Shown here one piece after another: positions 1-11,645 of a stretch of DNA of 64,000 bases. The stretch comes from Eretmocerus hayati (Eukaryota; Arthropoda; Insecta; Hymenoptera; Aphelinidae): NCBI GenBank assembly GCA_029851415.1, contig CM056742.1, positions 87,162,748 through 87,226,747 on the forward strand, written 5' to 3'. The notes beneath the pieces are model-generated. The model was not told the DNA's origin and did no database searches. It saw nothing but the letters and a program-made list of their open reading frames with translations. Numbering within the stretch: the stretch's first letter is position 1; each line of letters starts with the position of its first letter. Both the position numbers and the translations under genes were made by a program.

Positions 1-213
1 TAGTTGTATTGGATTTGAAGATTTAATTATGATTCGTATGGGATTTAATTTGTAAGATTATAGTCCTTGAAGTTAGCTCGAGTAGGACGATGGAATTATT
101 CAATTCCTGACAAGTTATTGGTTATTGGTCCATCAAGTATTGAACATGACGGACATTATCTTTGACGCCCAATTCTTCAAACTATGTTTCGAAGAAGTTC
201 CTTTTTCAAATTG

Positions 214-546
214 AGAAGACCGATCGAACAACTCGCTTAGCCGCGCAATCGTATTTTTTCTACTCATCTTCGTAGGACCCGCACCGCTTACTTCCACCGG
301 CAATGTTTGAGCTGCTGACGGCCACCAGCGCGGTCGTTCTACGGTGCCATGACTCCTCGTGATCTTTCTCTCTCTCTCTTTCGCGTGCGCTAGCTATCTC
401 TCGAGCCACTATAGCGTGAACTGGCCGCGCTGGTGTCCGTCAGCAGCTCAAACATTGCCGGTGAAAGTAAGCGGTGCGGGTCCTACGAAGATGAGAAGGA
501 ATACGATTGCGCGGCTAAGCGAGTTATTCGATCGGTCTCCTCAATT
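214..546. repeat. Fold-back inverted repeat
   Basis: Arms of about 123 bp at roughly 214-336 and 422-546 are near-identical reverse complements around an ~85-bp spacer. Both arms carry, in opposite order, the blocks CGCTTAGCCGCGCAATCGTA and CAATGTTTGAGCTGCTGACG. The structure looks like a short fold-back or MITE-type element. No coding sequence is supported, and 547-890 shows nothing further. Confidence 0.75.
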
Positions 547-890
547 ATCTACAATTATGAATGCACGAATCTGACTCTCCCACCCCCGGTATAGAATGAT
601 CAGACAACAACTCGAGTTCAGTGCGCAAACGAGATTTGCACACTGTTCTCTGTTTACGCAGTGAGTGAATGAGTATTCACGCGCTGATCTTCCGTTTACG
701 CACTGCGTAAAAATACATTTCCGCACTGAATTATTATCCGGCCTTCAAAATGAAGCGCATACTTCAGGCGATCGACGGCTCTGCACAAGTGACTGGTGAT
801 CGCATCGACATTAGGTTTTTCTGTTAGGGGGTTGGTAGCTATCCTTTTTGTATAGGCAGGTGAAAGTCAAGGCAACTCGGATACATCAAG

Positions 891-1125
891 GATACTCGTG
901 ATCGAGATCTCAATTTGGTACTCGTGACCCAGAACTCAATGTAGTACTCGTGATCTAGAACTCAATATGCTACTCGTGATCTTAAACTCAATGCGGTACT
1001 AGTGACGGAGAACTCAATGTGGTATTTGTGAACGAGAACTCAATGTGGTACTTATGATCGAGAACTCAATGTGGTCCTCATATCGAGAACTCGATGTGGT
1101 ACTCGTGATACGGAACTCAATGTAA
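891..1125. repeat. ~26-bp minisatellite, left block
   Basis: Degenerate head-to-tail units of about 25-27 bp are built around ACTCGTGATCGAGAACTCAA followed by TGTGGT. Roughly nine copies are visible. The same unit reappears from 3409 in the same orientation, so the element at 1126-3408 has split one array. Confidence 0.8.
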
Positions 1126-3408
1126 TTCGAGGTGGGCACCGTACCATCAGCGCCCCCATCGGATGTTTCTGAACTGTCCCGGAGCCGACCACGTGACCCC
1201 TCAAATCAAACCGCGTCAGCTAGCTGAAATTTGAGTTCCAAGAGACCGATTCCATGTAAGATCAATCGAAAATTGCTCAAGTCTCAAATCTCTTTCAGGA
1301 TGAAATATGTTTCTAAGGACAAATTAAGGAGACACGTATTTTTGTGTTTTGCATCTATTATGATCTGACTCGAAGTTATCGAATTTTTTTCATTCAGTGG
1401 GCATTTCGTAAATTAGCAACTTTTGATCGATATAGATGCAATTTTCCGTGTGTAATGGCCTTTGTGGAGATGAGACTTGTTCAGGGGAGTCAAGTGAGTT
1501 ATATTGCACCAGAGAATCTTGGTACAGAAACACAATTAGTGAGCAGGATCCACAAAAATCGATTTTGGCCGGAATCGAGGAGAGTTGAATAGCTCAAAAT
1601 AATCATCCTCAATTTTGATGGGAAATTTTCTGTGAACTCGTTGGAACATGAGGAACAAAATGTGCTTGGTCCGGTTTGCGCGACGTGGCGCAGAGTGGCG
1701 CTAAAGACCATTTTCTGGATTTAATCGTTAAAACTTTTTTTTTCATGATCGTTCGGACAGATTGAGTTCGTAATGAGTCTGTGGAGTGCTTCGTCGATAC
1801 CATAGACATAGAAGTATAGACTGCTGGTCCCGTATACTCGCCGTTGTCATCGAGACATAGGCCTTTGCGTGAGAGTGAGAGAGATGGCATGCTCCAAGGC
1901 GCACGCTTTCAACATGCGATTCCTATGTTGCGTCTCTCTCACTCTCATTGGGGAGCCTCGATGTCAACGGCGAAGATACGGGACCGGCAGTCTATACTTC
2001 TATGTCTATGGTCGATACTTGGACGCTTCTAACCTCGCTAATGGCTGTTGAAAACTGATTCCCTTGTTTCTCATTGCATTCATTTCATCTCAAAGACAGG
2101 ATATACTCCAAGCCATATTTGTTTTGAATAATAACACAATTCTGATATCATAGACGAGTCAAACTCAAATTTGATAGCATCAAAGCATCATAATATTACA
2201 TCCACAAACTCAGAAAACGAGTTGTAACGAAGAGATCCAGAAAATGATCTTAAGCGCCACTCTGCGCCACGTCGCGCAAACCGGACCAAGTACATTCTAT
2301 CTCTCATGTTTCAACGAGTTCACAGAAAATTTCCCATTCAAATTGAGGATGATTATTTTGAGCTGTTCAACTTCCCTCGATTCCGGCCAAAATCAATTTT
2401 TGTGGATCCTGCTCAATAATTGTGTTTCTGTACCAAGATTTTCTGGTGAAATATAACTTACTTGACCCCCCTGAACAACTCTCATCTCCACGAAGGCCAT
2501 TACACACGGAAAATTGCATCTATATCGACCAAAAGTTGCTAATTCACGAAATGCCTATTGAATGAAAAAAATTCGATAACTTCGAGTCGTAGCATGATAG
2601 GGCAAAACACAAAAATACGTGTCTCGTTAATTTGTCATGAGAAACATATATCTCATCTTGGAAGAGACTTGAGACTTGAGCAATTTTCGACTGTCTGATC
2701 TTTCATGGAATCGGTCAAGAATCAAATTTTTTTATCGCGTACAGGAACCGTTTGACAGAGTTTGATTGGTTTCAATAACTCAAGTGTGCTTGTACAACGC
2801 AGCTCTCACTGTTGTATGGCATATTTGCATTATTTTTCATGGGAGTAGATACATCAAGTCATCCATGTGCTTTTGTTGAAAAATTGATGCAAAATATGCC
2901 ATACAACAGTGAGAGCTGTGTTGCACATGCACACGTACGTTAGGGTGCATCCCCAAATGATGCATATGCAGTGCACACTGCACATATGCACCGCATACGT
3001 GCACATGTGCAGCTCATCAAATTTTAGCCAAAACCAGATGGAACTCATCTAGATCTGCTTTGGATCAGCCGGTAACGCAGCAAAGATAAAACCCGATTCA
3101 TATCAGAAGTTCTCTGATGCAAGCCCTTCAATTTTTGCTCATTTTCGATAAGGTGCACATGTGCACATGTACAGTGCGTATGCGCAGTGTGCACTGCATA
3201 TGCATGCATATGCATCATTTGGGGACGCGACCTGATTGAAACCAATCAAACTCTGTAAAACAGTTCCTGTACGTGATAAGAAGATTTTATCCTTGGGAAC
3301 CAAATTCCAGCTAGCAGACGCGGTTTGATTTGAGGGGTCACGTGGTCGGCTCCAGCACAGTTCAGGAACATCCGATGGGGGCGCTGATGATACGGTGCCC
3401 AGCTCGAA
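1126..3408. mobile_element. Non-autonomous palindromic DNA element with long TIRs
   Basis: The outer ends are inverted copies: TTCGAGGTGGGCACCGTACC at the left and its complement, with a few changes, ending at about 3408. The similarity continues inward for hundreds of bases (1126-1740 against 2215-2720 and 3290-3408). Nested inside are two smaller hairpins, with arms at 1800-1848/1964-2011 and 2793-2833/2889-2928, each looking like a separate MITE insertion. No transposase is present. The superfamily cannot be assigned because the target duplication is ambiguous inside the repetitive flank. Confidence 0.65.
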
Positions 3409-3880
3409 TACTCGTGTGCAAAAATTCAATGTAATACTCGTGATCGAGGATTCAATGTGGTACTCGTGCTCCAGAACTCAATGTGATACTCGTGATACAG
3501 AATTCAATGTCGTACTTGTGCCCAAAAACTCAATTTGAGTTTGTGATCTTGAGAACTCGTTAACGTGTTTGAGAGATCATCATCGAGTTTACAACAAGAG
3601 TGCCACTTCAAGTTCTCAATCACGAGTACCACAATGAAATTTGTATCAAGAATATCACATTGAGTTCTGGAGCACGAGTACTACATTGAGTCCTAGGACA
3701 CGAGTACCATATTGAGTTCCAGATCACCAGTACCACACTGAGATCTAGATTACGAGCACCACGTTGAGTTCTAGATCACGAGTACTACATTGACTTCTCA
3801 ATCATGAGTACCACATTGAGTTCTGCATCACGAGTACCGCATTGAGTACTGGATCACGAGTGCTACTCTGGGCACTGGAT
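3409..3880. repeat. ~26-bp minisatellite, right block with orientation switch
   Basis: Units of the array seen at 891-1125 continue in the same orientation to about 3545. After a short AT-rich interruption the units run in the reverse orientation (CACATTGAGTTCTNNATCACGAGTAC type) from about 3600 to 3880. The array therefore changes direction part-way. Confidence 0.75.
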
Positions 3881-4498
3881 TAGGGAAACCACAAAAAATG
3901 GAAAATCTTGAAATTTCATGTTTGGACGTAAAATCTTCTCCGCTTCCAGAATCTAGGGTCAAAAATCCAATATCTGCCTCCAAGAAATTTTGGTTACGAT
4001 TTTCTCGAAAACTCGGAGGTGTCCGATGATAACTGATGTCGTTTTCGAGTTCAGCGCACGACTTTACGTAGGAATACATAGGTCCGGTCACAGGGTACGG
4101 CTACTTTCTTCTTTCTGTAGACCTGTGTAATCTTCATAATTCTCAACAAGTCAGCGGTCATGACCGTTCCCTACAGCGGGTTCCAATGGAAATTCTGAAT
4201 CAATAAAATCCAGCGTGATTGAGAATGTATTCCATTACAGGCCTTGGTGAGAGATGACAATTTCTTGCTGAACAATCTCGAGAAATTATAGCAAGTATGG
4301 TCAGGCCTCAACTCCATGACACTTTCCCTTCCCTTGTAGCTATTATCAATAGAACAAGTCACATCATAGATACTCGTGGAGTCACCATGCGGTCGTCTCA
4401 GATATTCATCAATAGACACGAATAATGAGCAATCTCTCAGGTTGATCATGGTAGAACTTCAACAACCTTCCAAGGGAAGAATTACTATAGGGAGGATT
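3881..4498. other. No recognisable feature
   Basis: Only short open stretches on the minus strand with no family resemblance. It lies directly downstream of the minus-strand LEO1 piece and may include its 3' untranslated region. Confidence 0.4.
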
Positions 4499-5603
4499 TC
4501 ATTTAGAAAGATGTAAGGCATCGAGGGCTGAGATTTTGAGTGATGATTCTCTATCATAGTGATTGGGACAGATCTGTTCGATTGGGAACTCACATTTTAA
4601 GACTGCCCCACTGTCTGGTTTCTTATATTGTTTCTTGATTGCAGAAAGTGATATTGCATTTTCGTCATCCGAACCATCGTCATGATATAGATCATTATCA
4701 TAATTTGTTCCTGCGCGGATAATATTCCTGGTACCAACGTTAGATTTTTTTGATTTGATTTTAGCACGCATAGCTGATCGTAATTTTTCTTCTTCTCTCT
4801 GAAAAGTATATACACGCACCATGAACTTGAGATTATTGAGAATCAGGGTATGGATGGAGAGTCATGCTTAGTGAACCACACCTTGATCATTTCATACTTG
4901 TTCTGATCTGGATTCATGCCGACATGTGATAAGACTTTGATACCAGATGTTTTCTGAGAACGATCCGCGAGAGACATTGTCATTTTCCGATGGGTGAAAG
5001 ACTCAGTAGAATGTGGCCGGAATGTAAGTTTCGTTCTGAATACTGCTTGACCCTGTAAACCTGTACCTTGTCTGATGTAAAGATGATTGTGATCCCCTTG
5101 AAGGGGTTGTTTGTACACGTCGAAAATTTCCGACCCTAGATGGAGAGACATAGTACCATCTGACCATCGAACTATCCGAGCATTACTCCGTTTTTTAATT
5201 CTACCGTTGGTATCGGATGCATCTTTCCACCTAAAACGAGGAAAGAGGGTGACTCGGGTTCATTCACGTAAGTGAGTATACGGTCACGATCTTCATTTTA
5301 CGGAGAGGATGAAAAATGGGCTTGGCAAAAGGATCATTGGTTAACCTCATACCATCCATACCTCATTGTATTTTCAACTTTCAGTTTGAGCCTTGCCCGT
5401 CCTTCCTCGTCTAGGGTTTCTTCTTCGTCGATTTCATCCTCGTAAGTTTCATTATCGAATGGCCGGGTTTCAACAGAGAGGAAGTTGGGCAGTTTAACGA
5501 AATGAATTTCACGTCCAAGATCAGTAGTGATTTTCGGGATTTCAACATCAATCCTAGTTTCTGCAAGGGGCTCGGCTTCTGTCTCTTTCGCTTTCGTTAC
5601 ATC
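4499..5603 (-). CDS. LEO1: LEO1 (Paf1 complex subunit), C-terminal part, three exons
   Basis: Conserved core and C-terminus of Leo1, a Paf1-complex subunit that works with RNA polymerase II in the nucleus. Minus-strand exons are 5603-5362, 5230-4882 and 4798-4499, with GT-AG introns of 131 and 83 bp. Joined, they keep one frame of 296 codons plus a stop. Seen directly: [12 protein letters not shown] and YEDEIDEEE followed by the [15 protein letters not shown] block in the first exon, [20 protein letters not shown] and [15 protein letters not shown] in the second, and an acidic, EEEKLR-rich tail with [13 protein letters not shown] in the third. The first exon opens in phase 0 after a good acceptor. 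No exon for the long acidic N-terminal region, and no start codon, was found upstream to 6850. It is either a partial segmental copy or a real gene whose 5' exons were missed. Introns rule out a retrocopy. Confidence 0.8.
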
Positions 5604-5859
5604 CTGAAACAAATGTAAGATCCAAATTGAGTTTTCACTTAGAATAGAAACCCTCCATGTGTCAGAGATGACTCTCGCCCTGGAAAATTCATCAAACCTA
5701 TATGATATTGTGAGTTCTGGACTCCTCGATAAGTGATCTAACGTGAAATGAATGGTCCATGGAAGATGATGTTCCGAATTCCGCACCCATGATTTCTTAC
5801 CGATCCGATAACTCAAAATATGACGAATGATCGATCCCCAGGATCGCGAATTTGTTCTT

Positions 5860-6013
5860 GCGCAGCTGGTGACCATAGCGATTCAGCTTCCGATCTCGTT
5901 TCGATGGGAGTAGCGCTGACTTGTTTGAATTCAAATGCGCAGCTGGTGACCATAGCGATTCAGCTTCGGATTTCGTTTCGATGGGAGTAGCGCTGACTTG
6001 TTTGAATTCAAAT
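5860..6013. repeat. 77-bp tandem duplication
   Basis: Two adjacent copies, 5860-5936 and 5937-6013, differ at only about three positions. Both begin GCGCAGCTGGTGACCATAGC. The duplication lies just upstream of the first recognised LEO1 exon, in a minus-strand open stretch that does not resemble LEO1. Confidence 0.9.
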
Positions 6014-6549
6014 GATTCTATCTTGGGAACGGAATAAGATAACGTTGCGTGATTCAGAGCATCCGTAATTTTGGACCGCATTTCTGAAGATTTGTTCCAA
6101 ATCTTTTTGGGTGTATTTAGACACAGGCGCGGGGTTCCGCGGAGATTGCCTATGAATTTCTCTCTTAAGGCTGGGTCGAAATGTCGTTCAAAATGGGGTT
6201 ACACTTTATGCAATGGTTTCTTCAACAATTGAGGCGGGAGTGTTCGCGAATGACTCGGAATTCCTTAAGGGAGGTGGCAGTGGTACGGTCAGCGAGGAGA
6301 ACGTCTCCATACTTTTTATAAGGGTTACAGTCGTTACAAGCGAAGCGAATTTGTAAAAATGCCAAACTTTGAGGGCAATTCAAGGAAATAGTTTTTCCAA
6401 ACCTGAGCGAATATGTTTTTTGATATAAAAACTATCAATCAAAACAATGATCTCGGTGGGATATTCAATTCTCGATTTGATTCAGCCGTTTCGAAACACC
6501 ATTTTTTGATTTTTTGATAAAAATGATCTCACAGGCGTGGCTCACATAC
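6014..6549. other. No recognisable feature
   Basis: AT-rich sequence. A segment near 6330-6500 resembles the arm sequence of the family A inverted repeats (the motif around TTTATAAGGGTTACAGTCGTTAC), so it may be a decayed fragment. Confidence 0.4.
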
Positions 6550-6848
6550 TCTCTCCGTATCCATCAGTGAGAATCCACTGAATTTGAGTGCAATACGGAT
6601 CAACTTTGACTGATGACTTCAGTGTATATACACTGAGACTTCAGTGCATATGCACTGAAGTCATCAGTGACCCTCACTGAAAGATCAGTGAGTGTCACTG
6701 ATGGATCAGTGAGATAATCCACTGAAACTTCAGTGAGATAATTCACTGAAACTTCAGTGACACAAGAAGTCAGACCGGTCTCGGTCACTGAAGTTTCAGT
6801 GAACTTTACTGATTCACCAGTGAGGATTTCCACTGAAATTTTAGTGAA
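6550..6848. repeat. CACTGA/TCAGTG dyad array
   Basis: About 280 bp is dense in the hexamer TCAGTG and its complement CACTGA, spaced 8-25 bp apart and often forming small palindromes such as ACTGAAACTTCAGTGA. The minus-strand open reading through it is a translation of this repeat and is not a credible gene. Confidence 0.8.
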
Positions 6849-7384
6849 AATGATTTGCCGGGACCCTTAAAACTGGAATTCACCTTGAACTTGCTCGTCT
6901 GCTGCTTCGCTTTTGCTTTTTCTATTTGCGTTAGCAATGTTCAAACAGAGGAAAAGCATAATCCAAACCCCCAACCTGCCCTAGAAATTGATGAAAAATC
7001 GAGAAAGCAAGAGTGATGAAAAATTAGTTACTATCATGACTTCATGAGTTTTCAATGAAATGGGGAGAATTGAAGCAGGAGTTTGTCACTCATAGCAAAA
7101 TCAGAACTCAAGCATCCAAAAGGCAATTCATGATATCAATTTCGAGTTCTACATTATGAAATTGTGAGCAATTCAGAATTAGAAGGTTCTCAAGTCATGA
7201 TTGTACTATAGGTAAGAAACGCGCACTTATAGTAACCATGAAACATTCAGATCCATTCATAAACTTGATTATCTTGATTAAATGAATGTTGACAAAAACA
7301 AAAAATCAGCGGTGGCAGAATTGCTCGATGTTACTGCAACATCTGAAGAAAACACCTCGTCGAATCAATCAAAATCTGCATATA
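6849..7384. other. No recognisable feature
   Basis: AT-rich sequence with no credible reading frame or repeat seen. Confidence 0.4.
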
Positions 7385-7674
7385 GGCCATTTCGGAGCAT
7401 TTCAGCCAGAGCCGGCACCAGGGGGGTCTGGAAAAAATCCCAAAAAATTTTTTTCTGTTAGTATCATAATTAAATAGTACAAAAAATTTTTTTCGGGATT
7501 TTTTCGGAGCCCCTCCTGGGCCTGAGGGACCATAGAAGATCCATTCAAGCCCCCTTTTAGCCTATTTTGGAAAAATCATAGCTCCGACTAGACTCAATAT
7601 TATTGGACGTACTAGGGCGCATTTTCTTCCTTAAGACTCATACTTCCAAGGAGAGGATCGTCCAAAAGATAACT

Positions 7675-8453
7675 TTTGACGGTTTTTGGTGACTCGTCAC
7701 TTGCAGGCAAAGCCTGCTTTCATTTGAGAAGCTCAGAGAGTGAGCAATTGCTGTAATTGTTCAAGAAATCAGGAGAGGGGAGCACTGAATGAGCACACAC
7801 TCGATTAAAATTATGAATAAAAGGGCATATATTCAAGAAAATACTATTTAAAAATCGGTCCGCTGACCGTTCGGATGAATCAAGCCCGAGCACGATTATC
7901 GAGGGCGCATTTAGGGAAAAATACAATCTATGAGCCCAGAAAGAGGAGAGAGATTTGCGAGAGGCACTTACAATATAAATGGCCTTGACGCAGGATGGTC
8001 ACTCGACCTCAGATCGGGCACCGGCCCTCGCAGCTCACGGCGATCAGGCAGCTCGCAATGGTCCCAGACGATGGTGATTTTGGTCATAGACCACGGCACA
8101 GAGGATATAAAATGCACGCACCGGAGCCCCGGCTGAATTATGCCAAGGACGGGCTCCGGGCGGCGTGGACAACGCGCACGATAATTAACTCAATATGCGC
8201 GTGCGAGCGCTCCGAAACGTCACGACGGAATGTACAGTAAAAGGTTGCTGGCCGGAGCAGCATTGGCTTGCGCCAGGGACGGCTCAAAATATGGGGCGCG
8301 CGGGCCCTAGTACGGTGCCATCTCTCTGTCTCTCTCCCTCTTACCTGCGTTTACTATGCAGCAACCCTTCACGTGCTTGGGCTATGACATGAAATATTAT
8401 TAGTACAATATTCGGTCCAGTAAGAGAGGAGACGGACTGACTCGGCCGTCACA
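7675..8453 (-). repeat. 3' LTR (element on minus strand)
   Basis: A 779-bp copy of the LTR at 16600-17378. Its outer end carries TTTGACGG where the other copy has TGTGACGG. It sits next to target duplication copy AACT at 7671-7674. A TATA-like TATAAA and CT-rich tracts occur inside. Confidence 0.88.
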
Positions 8454-8463
8454 CCCCTCCCCC
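8454..8463 (-). other. Polypurine tract of the LTR element
   Basis: On the minus strand GGGGGAGGGG lies directly against the 3' LTR, where plus-strand synthesis is primed in LTR retroelements. Its position fixes the element's orientation. Confidence 0.8.
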
Positions 8464-9500
8464 AGACGCTGGGTAGCCGGCTGGCGTACCAGCTCGGAAA
8501 CCTACCTCTCTCAATCTGGGCCAAAAACTAAAGGGATAGAACCATTCGCTTAGTATATTTGAAAGGAAAGTGAATTATTCTGATCAAAGAGATCATAAAT
8601 CAATAATAAAGATTAAATATGACTCAGATAATATGACTTTCGAAAGAAATAAGATTGTATTCCCAGAAAAAAATTGAAATGCGGTCACTCATACAGACAT
8701 ACAATTTAGTCAGAATCAGTTCATATAGAAATCAAAGTTCTTTTGAACTCAAAAATTCTTCACGGGAGCATTCATATCACTGTGCTGTTTTTGCACTTGA
8801 GGCACATTTCAGGTGATTCCACCTCACGGTTTTCACTGATTCACCTGGTCTCTTGAAGTGACCATTAGGCACTTATGGAGCACTTTATGCATACAATATA
8901 CAAACCATACTCTTGAACATTAGTCCCATAGCCCATACTTTAACGTTAGACCATACTGCACTCCATACATACTAGGCCCAATACATACTTAAAATCATAC
9001 AATAATATCATGGTCAATTGACCTCATTCATCATTCTCTAGGGGGTGAGTCCGCATAACTTTGATTGGCCAATGATCGATTGAAAATAAAAATATATCTA
9101 CTTATGAGCTAGATTTACATGTAATAATCCGCGTTTACATACGTAAGAACGTCTAATTTTTCAAAAACACCTAGTTCGCGTGAAATAGTTCGGACACAAC
9201 CTAACCACTGAGTCAGACTGGCGCGCACACATCCCTCGCTGTCCATCGACGACTCTTCCTCCGGAACGATGACGATCCTCAGCTGCAGTCAGTAGCACGT
9301 GGTTGTCTGCTACGGGTACTAGGCTGCTCCTGCGCCTATGAAGTCGCTATGCCCCCTCCTGGGCCAGTCTCTCGGTCTAAATTTGTCGTATTGACCTGAC
9401 ACGGTCGTATTGACCGCATTGGCCTCGAGTCAATTGAGAGAAATCGATCAGCTGATCGATGGTCATGGGCTGTACCAAATATAAGTGCCCTATCACGACT
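8464..9500. other. LTR-element interior downstream of the ORF
   Basis: No coding sequence recognised. This is the presumed 3' untranslated part of the minus-strand element. Confidence 0.5.
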
Positions 9501-11543
9501 CTAGAATGTCGGAAATAGTTCGTAGAAATTGGGGTTGAATAGCTCAAGCCGCGTGGACAGTTGCGTCCGTGAGCTCATAAATTCCAAATAATAGGTCAGT
9601 TCTTTCAGACCAAAAAGTTCGAGAGTCTTTGCTAGGCTATCGCACACTGAATTCTGCAAAGTATCGCATTCAGGCAAGAAAGGTGCCATATCAGATAAAA
9701 GTGCGTGCCGAGACTCTACTAATATCAAAATTGGGAATGGTACCTGAAAATGGTACTGTGGTACTCGGACAATGCTCGTGCATAGGTGAAAGGAATTGGA
9801 ATAATTATTTTCTATTATTTCTTGATCATGAGCATGGAGCTCGGCCTCGATTTCAGTCAAAACGAGGTAAAATGCTTTATTGGTCGGTCGAGATTGCTCA
9901 AACACGACCTCATACTCAGACCAGTATTTGTGATCGATCCTGCGACCATCAAGTGTTTTATATGGGTTCCAACGGACTTTAAACATGAGATATTGCAAGT
10001 CGGTACGAAATAAATTCAATTGCCAAGGAAATGTGACATTGTTCTGAAATTGAGAGGCAAAATTGAGAAGATTAGGGTTGATCAGGCCTACTCTTGATGC
10101 ATTTCCAGATTCAAGAAACTTGACAATCTCATTAGGCAGACAAGTTTGCACTACAACACGCGCGTGCTTGTCATATTTGACATTTCCGACTGCACTCATC
10201 AAATGGAAACCGGATGGTCGTATAAATGATCGGTATGAATTGATGTTGAAAAGATTCAATGACTCACAAGGGCGATACAAATCAATGACATCCAGAGGAT
10301 TTGTGAAGGACTCAGAAGATGTACCTTCTCCTTTAGCGCTGCCACGTTTTTGTGCCCTAATGAGATGGGAAGATTTCATTTCTCGGTTCAATTGCAAAGA
10401 TACCAAATCAAAATGATTATCTGAGCAGAGCCACTCTTGCTCGTGCGAAATTTCATGCCCGAATTGGCCAAATTGAACAGACGTCATGCCTGGCAATGGA
10501 GGATAGGCACAAGATTGAGCCATGTGGACATCCGTCGATACAGACGAGTAATAATCTTCCCTGTAAAAATCAATATTTGACAAAAGGTCATGATCTGGTG
10601 ATATATTTTGAAATCGATCCAACGATAAGCTTGATTGTTCATCAGACTCAGGAATTTGCAGTGAGAAGACCTGCACCGACTTTGCGATCTGAAATGGTCT
10701 TGGTGACACAGATATCTCATCAAAGAAATTGCAAAGATCAGCGCTCTCAGGAAATTTATCCGAATCATCAGAATTATTCGATGACAGGGGATGATTAGTC
10801 TGAATATTGCTATCGATCGTGTGATCGGAAGAGAAAATTGAATTTGAATTGACAAGCTGCGTGCTCGGGGAAACAGACGATGATGACGCTGAACTTCCGT
10901 AATTGAGCATATTGCAAGTCTTTTCATTATTGACAGTAGCACAACGTATATTGGACTGATTGCTCGCTTTAAAATCTCGCTCGCAAGTCGCAAGTGCTGA
11001 AGTGGCATTTTTCCACCTTTCGATATCGGCAGGAGTGGGTAAATTCTGACATCCATTGTCAGCTGGATATGTTCCACTGGAACTCTTCTGCTGCACGGGA
11101 ACGGTGGTGTTGGGTGCGCGCGCGTATGTCTCACCTATTTCTTTAAGAAGTAACGCACTTTCGACATTAACAATAAAGTCACTACGTATAGCGTCACGGT
11201 GTACTTTCAGCGCAATATCGCACATGGAACTCTCATTCTCTACAAAATCATCCATCACATACTGGCCAATCAAACGCCGCATCAATCGCTGATAATTGTT
11301 GAAAAAACTATCAAATTTCAGCTCAAGCTTTGCGAGCGCAACTCGAATTTCATCCTCAGAGAGGTTACAAATCCAATTGGACCACGTGAGAACTTGATTA
11401 CTCGAAAGATTATGAGGAGATATCATGGAAATATTTCTAAGATACTCCTTCAATCGCGAGAAAGAGGAATGAGGTTCCGAAATTTTCAAAGTTACTTCTG
11501 TAAATGCTTCATCAGTTGGGATGTTCGCTTTATATTTGACCAT
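9501..11543 (-). CDS. Orphan 680-aa protein carried by an LTR element
   Basis: One uninterrupted frame of 680 codons, sense to the LTR element. The first ATG is at 11543; the frame is open a further 34 codons upstream without an ATG. I do not recognise the family. Residues 1-150 are mixed charged and hydrophobic and probably helical. About 150-390 is rich in Ser, Asn, Asp and Gln and looks disordered, with runs such as SSASSSSVSPSTQ. About 400-680 reads as a globular domain with aromatic-rich segments (NNVTFPWQLNLFRTDLQYL, YWSEYEVVFEQSRPTNKAFY). There is no CCHC knuckle, no YxDD motif, no DDE or GIY-YIG signature and no membrane anchor, so it is not an obvious Gag, Pol or Env. A frame this long in an element of ~98% LTR identity suggests recent coding function. 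It could be a captured host or viral gene. Confidence 0.7.
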   Translation of the reverse strand: MVKYKANIPTDEAFTEVTLKISEPHSSFSRLKEYLRNISMISPHNLSSNQVLTWSNWICNLSEDEIRVALAKLELKFDSFFNNYQRLMRRLIGQYVMDDFVENESSMCDIALKVHRDAIRSDFIVNVESALLLKEIGETYARAPNTTVPVQQKSSSGTYPADNGCQNLPTPADIERWKNATSALATCERDFKASNQSNIRCATVNNEKTCNMLNYGSSASSSSVSPSTQLVNSNSIFSSDHTIDSNIQTNHPLSSNNSDDSDKFPESADLCNFFDEISVSPRPFQIAKSVQVFSLQIPESDEQSSLSLDRFQNISPDHDLLSNIDFYREDYYSSVSTDVHMAQSCAYPPLPGMTSVQFGQFGHEISHEQEWLCSDNHFDLVSLQLNREMKSSHLIRAQKRGSAKGEGTSSESFTNPLDVIDLYRPCESLNLFNINSYRSFIRPSGFHLMSAVGNVKYDKHARVVVQTCLPNEIVKFLESGNASRVGLINPNLLNFASQFQNNVTFPWQLNLFRTDLQYLMFKVRWNPYKTLDGRRIDHKYWSEYEVVFEQSRPTNKAFYLVLTEIEAELHAHDQEIIENNYSNSFHLCTSIVRVPQYHFQVPFPILILVESRHALLSDMAPFLPECDTLQNSVCDSLAKTLELFGLKELTYYLEFMSSRTQLSTRLELFNPNFYELFPTF

Positions 11544-11645
11544 GCTCCTATCATCAAACAAAAGACGAAGTCTATAGTTAATGACTGCGGAAAAAACTGT
11601 GCCCACGGATGAAGTCCAAGTGAGCTGTATAATGACACAGTACAA

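Noticed and set aside
5797..6081. Possible LEO1 5' exon on the minus strand
   Set aside because: The peptide lacks the acidic, low-complexity character of the LEO1 N-terminus and includes the 77-bp duplication; not linked with confidence.
6600..6833. 77-codon minus-strand frame rich in Thr, Val and Ser
   Set aside because: It is a translation of the CACTGA/TCAGTG array and has the repeat's periodicity.
10484..11134. 216-codon minus-strand frame overlapping the orphan ORF
   Set aside because: It lies in another frame inside the 680-codon ORF and has poor composition; a shadow frame.
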